Source: Deltaproteobacteria bacterium
Lineage (GTDB): Bacteria > Desulfobacterota > Desulfobacteria > Desulfobacterales > JAFDDL01
Assembly (NCBI GenBank): GCA_019310865.1
Contig: JAFDDL010000192.1
Coordinates: 1 to 6,831, forward strand
Length of the DNA: 6,831 nt
Direction: 5' to 3'
This document shows positions 1-5,700 of this stretch, piece after piece; within the stretch, counting starts at the first letter, position 1, and every line of letters begins with the position of its first letter. The notes under the pieces are model-generated. The model was given only the letters and a program-made list of their open reading frames with translations, did no database searches and was not told the origin of the DNA. The position numbers were made by a program, and so were the translations under genes.

Positions 1-555
1 CTGTGTCCCCATTTTCATATTCCGCTGCAGAGTGCCGATGACGATATTCTAAAACGGATGGGCCGACCATACACCGCCGACTTTTTCGCGCAGCGCGTCC
101 GCAAGATTCACCAACGCCTTGCACACGCAGCCATCGGTGCGGATGTACTGATCGGCTTTCCAGGTGAGTCGGACGCAGCGTTTCAAAACACGATCGTCCT
201 GATCGAATCGTTACCATTAACCTATTTACACGTATTTCCCTTTTCGCCGCGAACGGGAACGCCGGCCGAGCACATGCCGAATCAGGTGCCGGTTTCCGTG
301 GTAAAAGAACGCTGCCGGCAGATTCGCGAACTGGGAGTCAATAAAAAGCGGCAATTTTATGATCGGTTTGTTGGAAAACAGGTGAACGTGTTGCTGGAGG
401 CAAAGCGCGACAAGGCCTCCGGATTGATCAAAGGGCAAACGGCAAACTACATTCCGATTCTGGTGGATGGCAGCCTCGCCGAAGCGAACACAATCGTTTC
501 GGTGAAAATTGAAAAACGCCTGGGTGACCGGGGGATGCTGGGCGGCAGGTCATGA
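1..555 (+). CDS. mtaB: MtaB-type tRNA methylthiotransferase, C-terminal part (5' truncated by window edge)
   Basis: The frame is open from base 1 and ends at TGA 553-555, giving 184 residues of the 3' end of a radical-SAM methylthiotransferase. The family adds a methylthio group to N6-threonylcarbamoyladenosine 37 of ANN-decoding tRNAs, using two iron-sulfur clusters, in the cytosol. Visible family signatures are CPHFHIPLQS at residues 2-11, KRMGRPY at 18-24, a DVLIGFPGE segment near 48-56 and HVFPFSPRTGTPA near 77-89, where the MtaB/YqeV branch is recognisable. A TRAM-like RNA-binding tail follows (about 124-174, with GQTANYIPI). The N-terminal domain and the CxxxCxxC cluster-binding motif lie outside the window. 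The usual QSG reads QSA here, a mild substitution. The Met at base 58 is internal and not the start. The gene converges with the djlA-like gene, 135 bp apart, and no clear terminator follows it. RimO and MiaB are the alternatives; the motif wording favours MtaB. Confidence 0.88.
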   Translation: MCPHFHIPLQSADDDILKRMGRPYTADFFAQRVRKIHQRLAHAAIGADVLIGFPGESDAAFQNTIVLIESLPLTYLHVFPFSPRTGTPAEHMPNQVPVSVVKERCRQIRELGVNKKRQFYDRFVGKQVNVLLEAKRDKASGLIKGQTANYIPILVDGSLAEANTIVSVKIEKRLGDRGMLGGRS

Positions 556-651
556 TTGGCTTAGACCCTTTATCAGAAACAAACACGCAGGAAAACGAAG
601 ATTCCGAAAGCGTGCATCATGTGAGAAGATCTATGGTTAAAAATAATAAAA

Positions 652-672
652 AGTGCTGAGTGCTGAGTGCTA
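652..672. repeat. Three tandem AGTGCTN heptads
   Basis: Three consecutive 7-bp units read AGTGCTG, AGTGCTG and AGTGCTA. They lie in the 135-bp convergent gap between mtaB and the djlA-like gene, just beyond the latter's stop codon. The same heptad builds the inverted repeat at 2049-2139, so this looks like a single arm of that repeat family. An A/T-rich stretch (about 637-651) adjoins it. The rest of the gap (556-636) shows nothing recognisable. Confidence 0.7.
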
Positions 673-676
673 TCTT

Positions 677-689
677 CCGGCTTTGCCGG
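677..689 (-). terminator. Short GC hairpin directly after the djlA-like stop codon
   Basis: CCGGC (677-681) and GCCGG (685-689) form a perfect 5-bp stem around a 3-nt loop, one base past the stop codon of the djlA-like gene. On the minus strand the T-rich run expected for intrinsic termination comes only about 25 nt later (651-637), after the heptad array. It is therefore a weak terminator candidate. Confidence 0.3.
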
Positions 690-690
690 C

Positions 691-1452
691 TTAGGCCTTA
701 CCCTGTCTCTGACGGGTTATTTCCTCATAGGCTTCCTGAATTTCACGAAATTTATCTCCGGCGAACTGAACAAACGGTTCCGGAAGCCCCTTGGATGTGA
801 TCTTGTCCGGATGATACTCCGAGACCAGCCGTCGATAATTGGTTTTGATTTTCTCGTCCGAATCGCTTTCCCGACATTCCAATACCATATAATATTTTTC
901 TAGCCTATCGACATACCGTGCTTTCAATTTTCCATAGGTGTCGTCACCCAGGTGGAAAATGTTGACGGCAGACAGAATCATCGCCTCTTCGGACGCGCTG
1001 TAACGTCCATCGGATACCGATACTCTTAGCATGATATCGATCATCATCTCCAACAGTTTGGGTTCCGATCTGAATTGGTTGTAAAATTGGGATACATAGT
1101 CCTGGAAAGTCCCTGCCGACGCCATGGCGGTATTGAAGATGTTTCGGGCGGCATTTCTGCTTTCCGGATCGAGACTGAGATCTTCCGCCATGAACCGTTC
1201 GATGGAGTCGATCTCCTTAGCGGAAACCCGGCCATCACTTTGCACCAGTTTGGCAAGCATGGAAAACGCCCCCACGAAAAACGTCAACTGGGCCTGGGCC
1301 TGGTCATTGCCCAGCATCTGCACATCGCGCCTGTAACCGCTCTCATTGCTCTGGTCGAAGGCATGACCGAAAACGGCACCCGCCACCGCGCCAAGGGGGC
1401 CGCCAATGGCAAATCCGACGGTACCGCCAATCAGCTTTCCCAGAAATCCCAT
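691..1452 (-). CDS. djlA: DjlA-like co-chaperone: glycine-rich membrane anchor, TerB domain, C-terminal J domain
   Basis: This 253-residue protein has the DjlA architecture. Residues 1-33 form a glycine-rich hydrophobic segment (GGTVGFAIGGPLGAVAG, then GHAFDQ) matching the single membrane anchor of DjlA, which leaves the rest in the cytosol. Residues of about 55-165 form a helical TerB-like domain with two acidic repeats, QSDGRVSAKE (71-80) and VSDGRYSASEE (146-156). Residues of about 187-250 are a J domain with the HPD triad at 214-216, the motif that stimulates DnaK ATPase. E. coli DjlA is slightly longer (about 270 aa) with the same domain order. The start at 1452 is supported by AGGGAAGG seven bases upstream. 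The gene lies downstream of pilZ on the same strand with no promoter of its own that I trust, so co-transcription is likely. The family fit is strong; an orthologous role in envelope-stress signalling is inferred. Confidence 0.87.
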   Translation of the reverse strand: MGFLGKLIGGTVGFAIGGPLGAVAGAVFGHAFDQSNESGYRRDVQMLGNDQAQAQLTFFVGAFSMLAKLVQSDGRVSAKEIDSIERFMAEDLSLDPESRNAARNIFNTAMASAGTFQDYVSQFYNQFRSEPKLLEMMIDIMLRVSVSDGRYSASEEAMILSAVNIFHLGDDTYGKLKARYVDRLEKYYMVLECRESDSDEKIKTNYRRLVSEYHPDKITSKGLPEPFVQFAGDKFREIQEAYEEITRQRQGKA

Positions 1453-1459
1453 AATTTTG

Positions 1460-1467
1460 CCTTCCCT
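1460..1467 (-). promoter_or_regulatory. Ribosome binding site of the djlA-like gene
   Basis: Minus-strand AGGGAAGG lies 7 nt before the ATG at 1452 and fixes that start. It sits just outside the palindromic element, so the element left the translation signal intact. Confidence 0.6.
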
Positions 1468-1474
1468 GGATGAC

Positions 1475-1620
1475 TAGAAGTGGCTTCAAAAGCTTAGATC
1501 ATGTTCAAGGGCAAGGCCGCAGCATTTTTGAAACCGAAGGAATAGTGAACTATTTCAAGGATTTCAAAAATGTGAGAACGCAGCCATTGGACATTAGATG
1601 AGATTTTGAAACCACTTCTA
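1475..1620. mobile_element. 146-bp MITE-like palindromic element with 17-bp terminal inverted repeats and TA ends
   Basis: The ends, 1475-1491 and 1604-1620, are inverted copies of TAGAAGTGGYTTCAAAA with one mismatch in 17. Folding the element about its centre (1547/1548) keeps both halves in register over all 72 bases without a gap. A second perfect 11-bp pair lies inside (CATTTTTGAAA 1523-1533, partner 1562-1572), and the core reads AATAGT-GA-ACTATT. The pairs between these blocks are diverged. No meaningful ORF fits. The outermost TA on each side may be a duplicated TA target, as made by IS630/Tc1-mariner-type transposases. A non-autonomous element mobilised in trans is the best reading; a REP/BIME-like structured repeat is the alternative. 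It fills nearly the whole gap between pilZ and the djlA-like gene, and its right TA supplies the first two bases of the pilZ stop codon. Confidence 0.75.
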
Positions 1621-2007
1621 TTCACAATAGGTGTGATGATGGATAAACTCGGCCAGTCGATCTTTATGATCATCATGTAAGTTGGTGAAACACACGCTTT
1701 GCTGTCGCTTTTTGATTGAGCTGAATGGCAGTTCGTTCTTCAGTTCGTAATCGGCGACAACCTGAAATGGAAGATTGTCAATGTGCAGTCCGTTGTCAGC
1801 CAAGAGAAGATCAAGCTGCCGAGCCAATTTAACATCCCGGTTTCCGATGAAATACTGGAAGGCCAATCCGCCCGTGCCGATGTTGATGATCTGGCCCAGT
1901 TCTTCATCGGAATCGTTTTTTAGCACTGCAAAGGCAACATCTTTTACAATATAGCGCCTGCTTTCCCTTCGTTCCACATTGCCACGTTTGTCCGTTGTCT
2001 CCTGCAT
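1618..2007 (-). CDS. PilZ-domain protein (putative c-di-GMP responsive)
   Basis: This 129-residue soluble protein is essentially a single PilZ domain, with no membrane segment or signal peptide. The arginine motif of PilZ c-di-GMP receptors (RxxxR) is present as R13-RES-R17. The second motif, usually D/NxSxxG, appears as NIGTGG at 42-47, so the usual serine is glycine. The remainder alternates strand-like segments (FQVVADYEL, QSVCFTNL) and ends in a helix, RLAEFIHHH. The role is inferred: binding c-di-GMP and passing the signal to a partner through protein contact. The partner cannot be told from the context. The start at 2007 has a near-perfect Shine-Dalgarno site. The TAG stop sits exactly at the edge of the palindromic element. 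The gene heads a probable operon with the djlA-like gene and follows csp, from which it is separated by a hairpin terminator and its own candidate promoter. Confidence 0.85.
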   Translation of the reverse strand: MQETTDKRGNVERRESRRYIVKDVAFAVLKNDSDEELGQIINIGTGGLAFQYFIGNRDVKLARQLDLLLADNGLHIDNLPFQVVADYELKNELPFSSIKKRQQSVCFTNLHDDHKDRLAEFIHHHTYCE

Positions 2008-2011
2008 CCGT

Positions 2012-2021
2012 TCACCTCCCC
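2012..2021 (-). promoter_or_regulatory. Strong ribosome binding site of pilZ gene
   Basis: Minus-strand GGGGAGGTGA contains the full GGAGGTGA complement of the 16S rRNA tail and lies 4 nt before the ATG. It decides the start codon and suggests efficient translation. Confidence 0.8.
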
Positions 2022-2048
2022 TGGAAGTGTCACTGCAAATTGAAAATA

Positions 2049-2139
2049 AGTGCTCAGTTCTGAGTGCTGAGTCGTGGTATTCTGTCGATTTGAATGAGAT
2101 AATCCCTCACTTAGCACCCAGCACTGAGCACTTAGCACT
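2049..2139. repeat. Large inverted repeat made of AGTGCTN heptads in the pilZ leader
   Basis: The left arm reads AGTGCTC, AGTTCTG, AGTGCTG (2049-2069) plus a decayed fourth unit. The right arm holds the reverse complements of AGTGCTG, AGTGCTC and AGTGCTA (2119-2139) preceded by GGTGCTA (2112-2118). About 21 bp can pair with three mismatches, and the periodicity allows other registers shifted by 7 bp. The unpaired centre of roughly 35 bp shows no gene. The element lies between the candidate pilZ promoter and its ribosome binding site, so it would be transcribed as a leader hairpin. Confidence 0.75.
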
Positions 2140-2165
2140 ATATTCCGGATTAGGTTTATGTGGAA

Positions 2166-2194
2166 ATTATAGAGATGTCAACAACATAGTGCAA
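2166..2194 (-). promoter_or_regulatory. Candidate sigma-70 promoter for pilZ and the djlA-like gene
   Basis: On the minus strand TATAAT (2166-2171, a perfect -10) lies 17 nt after TTGCAC (2189-2194, a poor -35). A TTGACA hexamer (2176-2181) also occurs, but only 4 nt from this -10. Transcription would start near 2159, giving a leader of about 150 nt that includes the heptad inverted repeat. The base match alone supports this call. Confidence 0.45.
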
Positions 2195-2240
2195 TGCAGC
2201 ACTGCTCGGGGGGTGGATTTCAGGCGCATGCGTGAAAATG

Positions 2241-2277
2241 AAAGGGCATTTTTCCAATTAATGAAAAAATGCCCTTT
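2241..2277 (-). terminator. Strong hairpin after csp
   Basis: AAAGGGCATTTTT (2241-2253) and its exact reverse complement (2265-2277) form a 13-bp perfect stem with an 11-nt loop, 18 bp beyond the csp stop codon. On the minus strand the stem ends in TTT, but only a short mixed CATTTT run follows, so the U-tract is modest. It would end the csp message or protect its 3' end, and it separates csp from pilZ. Confidence 0.75.
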
Positions 2278-2295
2278 AAGTTCAATTTCGGTTCT

Positions 2296-2496
2296 CTATG
2301 CGACGGTGACGTTTGCTGCTGCCGGCCCTTTTTGACCCTGTTCAATGTCAAAGGTGACCCGGTCGCCTTCGTTGAGAGATTTGAAGCCGGTTGCATTGAT
2401 TGCTGAATGATGAACAAATACATCCGGACCGTCTTCCTGCTCAATAAAGCCAAAGCCTTTTTGATCGCTAAACCATTTTACTGTTCCGTTAGCCAT
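2296..2496 (-). CDS. Cold-shock protein, CspA family
   Basis: This 66-residue protein is a complete single cold-shock (OB-fold) domain of normal family length. It binds single-stranded RNA and DNA and keeps mRNA unstructured, acting in the cytosol. Both nucleic-acid-binding motifs are intact: RNP1 as KGFGFI at 13-18 and RNP2 as VFVHH at 26-30. The upstream aromatic pair WF (8-9) is also present. The start MANGTVKWF is typical and is backed by AAAGGAGGA at 2504-2512. The gene appears to be monocistronic, with its own candidate promoter, a leader of about 135 nt as in classical cspA messages, and a strong 3' hairpin. Whether it is induced by cold or is a constitutive paralogue cannot be told from the protein. 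Confidence 0.95.
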   Translation of the reverse strand: MANGTVKWFSDQKGFGFIEQEDGPDVFVHHSAINATGFKSLNEGDRVTFDIEQGQKGPAAANVTVA

Positions 2497-2501
2497 AGTT
2501 A

Positions 2502-2547
2502 CATCCTCCTTTCATAAAAATTCTCAAGGTCGCAAACTGGAGGATGC
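2502..2547 (-). promoter_or_regulatory. csp ribosome binding site with upstream complementary anti-SD segment
   Basis: The strong site AAAGGAGGA (2504-2512) lies 7 nt before the csp ATG. Upstream in the same leader, CAUCCUCC (2546-2539) is an exact complement of GGAGGAUG (2509-2502), extendable by one G-U pair and closing a 29-nt loop. This helix would mask the Shine-Dalgarno site. The ribosome binding site is certain; the regulatory pairing is a proposal. Confidence 0.55.
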
Positions 2548-2637
2548 CACGTGGGTACTGCGGTAGGTCCTGCAGAACGAAACCAACCCGCCAATTAAGA
2601 ACGGATTTTACTGATTGGAAGGCAATATAAACGCTAT

Positions 2638-2665
2638 TTTATAGGAAAGCAAGCCTTTTCCTCAA
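2638..2665 (-). promoter_or_regulatory. Candidate sigma-70 promoter of csp
   Basis: On the minus strand TTGAGG (2660-2665) and TATAAA (2638-2643) are separated by 16 nt, matching the consensus at 4/6 and 5/6. The predicted start near 2631 gives a leader of about 135 nt. The segment between this site and the purL stop (2666-2738) holds no convincing terminator. Confidence 0.5.
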
Positions 2666-2738
2666 TCTTTCACGAGTCGGGGGCTTTCATCTGCAAGGCA
2701 TTTAAAGAAAGCGTGGGGTCAAACCTTGATTTGTGACT

Positions 2739-5700
2739 TTATGGACCCTCTTTAATGGAAGTCTCCGGCTCGTGAGTGCACCATTGATAGGCATTTTGAA
2801 ACAGCTTCAGCCAGGGAGACACAACCAGTTCCTGTTTTATGTCTTTCGGCAGCCAGTGGGCCTGCCAGGTTAAAAAGGTCCGCTCAGGATGCGGCATCAT
2901 GGCAAGATGCCGGCCATCCCGGGAACACAGGCCCGTTAATCCGCCGGGTGATCCGTTGGGATTAAAGGGGTACTGTTCGGTGGGCTTGCCGTCGTCATCC
3001 ACAAAGGCTAGGCAGGCCAGGGCGTTTTCGCGAACCTGTTGCTCGATCCCTGCGTCTGGAAATACCAGTCGACCTTCTCCGTGGGCGACATGAATGCCAA
3101 AGGTCAAATCGCTCATCCCCTTTAGCATGATGGCATTGCTGGGGAGCACTTTGACCGTCGACCATCTCGACTCGAACCGCTGGGAGATGTTGCGCACAAA
3201 ACGGGGTTGCATTTCCGGGGCGATGCCCTGCCAGGGAACCCAACCCAGCAGCCCGAACAGCTGACAACCGTTGCAGATGCCCAGGGAAAACGTATCGGCT
3301 CGGTTGTAAAATCGGTCGAACATCTCCCGAAGCGTCTCGTTGAACAAAATGGTGGCGGCCCAGCCCTTGGCGCTTTCCGGAACGTCCGCATAGGAAAAGC
3401 CCCCCACAGCCGCAAGGCCTCGAAAGTCTTCCAGAGAGATGCGGTTTTCCAGCAGGTCGGTCATGGTCACGTCCCAGGGTTCAAAACCGGCTGCATAAAA
3501 CGCACCGGTCATTTCCCGATCGCTGTTGCTGCCTTCGTCTCGTAAAATGGCGACCTTGGGCTTATCCGAGCGGGAAAGAAGTGCCTCAGGTGTTTGCAAC
3601 GGCTGAAAACTCAGATGATAAGACGGTCCCTTGCGATCGTATATGGCGTCTCGTTCCGCTTCAGCGCAGTCAGGATTCATTTGAACTCGCTCCAACTGAT
3701 AGCTGGTCTCTTCCCACCAGCTGCGAAGCACCTGCATCTTTTCGTCCAGTACGATTTCATCATTATAGCGAATTCGAATCTGCTTTTCAGGTGTGCTTTT
3801 TCCGATCACCGTATGGGTAATCCCCCTATCCGTAAGATCCGATTGAATGCGCGCCAGGTTCGATTCGGTGCATTCAAACACCAGCCCCAATTCTTCCGAG
3901 AACAAACCCGCAAGCGCGGTATGCTTTCCTTCAAGGCGTACGTCCAAACCGCAGTTACCGCTAAAGGCCATTTCCAGCAATGTGGTCACCAGACCACCGT
4001 CACTTCTGTCGTGACCGGCCAGAATCAGATCGCTCGCAATGGCGTCCTGGATCGCATGAAACGCATTTTTCAGAAATTGCGGATTGTCCAGATCCGGTAT
4101 GGTGTTGCCCACCTGCCGGGTTACCTGAGCCAGGGCGGATCCACCCATCCGGGTTTTGCCTTCTGCCGGATCGATGAACACCAGGATGCTGTTTCCCGGC
4201 TGCTTGATGTCCGGGGTTGCCACTTTTCGAATATCCGCCATGGTGGCATAAGTTGAAATGACCAGGGATCTGGGAGATTTAACGGTGTCTTCTCCGAGCC
4301 GGGTGGCCATAGAGAGACTGTCCTTTCCGCCATCCACGGCCATGCCCAAAGCGATCATGGTATCGCGCATGGCCAGTGCGGCATCGTACAGGGCCGCACC
4401 CTCGCCCGCCAGTTTGGGCGCCCACATCCAGTTTGCCGAACACTTGACGCCGTTAAGGTCGTCGATGCGCGCCCACACCAGGTTGGTAAGCGATTCCCCC
4501 ACGGCCATTCGGGCGCCGGCTGCCGGATCAACAACCATCTTGATGGGTTGTTCGCCGATTGCGGTGGCCGCGCCGCTGAGCCCCAGGTGACTCTGGGCAA
4601 TCACAGCAACGTCCGCCACGGTCGCCTGGAGCGGGCCGCAGCATTGCTGCTGGGCAATCAGGCCGGTCACGCTTCGATCCACCTTATTGGTTAGAAACCG
4701 TTTCGATCCCACGGACAAAAGTCGCAGCACATCCTGAAGCGCTGCCGAAACGGATAGATCATTCGGCAGCGACAAAGAAGGCAGATCGCATTGAATACGG
4801 CTGTCGGTAAAGGTTTTCTGGGGAATGTTTCCCAACACCTGGTCCAGCTCCAGATCAACGGGTGTGGTGTCGGTGTCAGGGTCGTAAACAACAAAGCGGC
4901 TGTCTCCGGTCACCTCCCCGAGAACCTCGCAATTGACTTTTTCACGATCGCATATGGCCCTGAATATATCGATGTTTTCCTTTCGAATCAGAAAACCATT
5001 TCGCTCCTGGTATTCGGCCACATAAATCTCAAGCACCGACATGGTGGGATCACCCACCTTGATTTTGCGAATGTCGATTTTCCCGCCGGAATTTTCCACC
5101 AACTCCTTCAAGACATTTCCCGGACCGCCGGCGCCCTGATCGTGAGCCACGGCAATCAGCGTATCCGTCTCCATTTCACAACAGGCCCGAATCACCCGAT
5201 TCATCTTCTGCTCCATCTCCGCATCCCCGCGCTGCACGGCATTGAAGTCGAGATCGGCCACATTGTCGCCCTGAAGCATGCTCGAAGCCGCCCCGCCACC
5301 GAACCCGACCCGGTAGGCCGGCCCGCCGAGCTGAACGATGAGCATCGCTTTTTCTTCCGCCGCTTTTTGGGTGTGTCGCGCATCGATCTGGCCGATGCCG
5401 CCGGTGAACATAATCGGCTTTAGATAGCCCCAGCGCTCACCGTTGGGAAGCCGCATGTCAAAGGATCGGGTAAATCCCTGGATGATCGGTTCACCGAACT
5501 TGTTTCCGTAGTCCGACGCCCCGTTGGAGGCTTCAATCTCGATTTCCAGGGCACTGGCCAGATTGCCGGGGCAGTCGAATTTTTCCTCCCAGGGCAGATC
5601 GTATCCAGGGATATGCAAATTGGCCACATTATAGGCTGCGGTTCCAGCGACCACCAGCGCACCCTGCCCGGTTGCCTGCACGTCTCGAATTCGACCGCCG

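Noticed and set aside
584..614. CACGC / GCGTG inverted pair as an mtaB terminator
   Set aside because: The stem is 5 bp with a 21-nt loop and no T run follows; this is expected by chance.
652..672. CRISPR-like array from the heptad repeats
   Set aside because: Units are 7 bp and contiguous, with no spacers and no cas genes nearby.
1494..1676. A 60-codon minus-strand frame crossing the palindromic element and the pilZ 3' end
   Set aside because: It overlaps pilZ out of frame, lacks a domain, and its composition comes from the repeat.
2683..2712. GCTTTC / GAAAGC hairpin as a purL terminator
   Set aside because: The stem is only 6 bp with an 18-nt loop and is followed by C-rich sequence rather than a U-tract.
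4791..5423. Plus-strand open frame of 210 codons inside purL, and a similar 220-codon one at 3594-4256
   Set aside because: Both are antisense to strongly conserved PurL motifs, have no recognisable domain and are explained by codon bias of the opposite strand.
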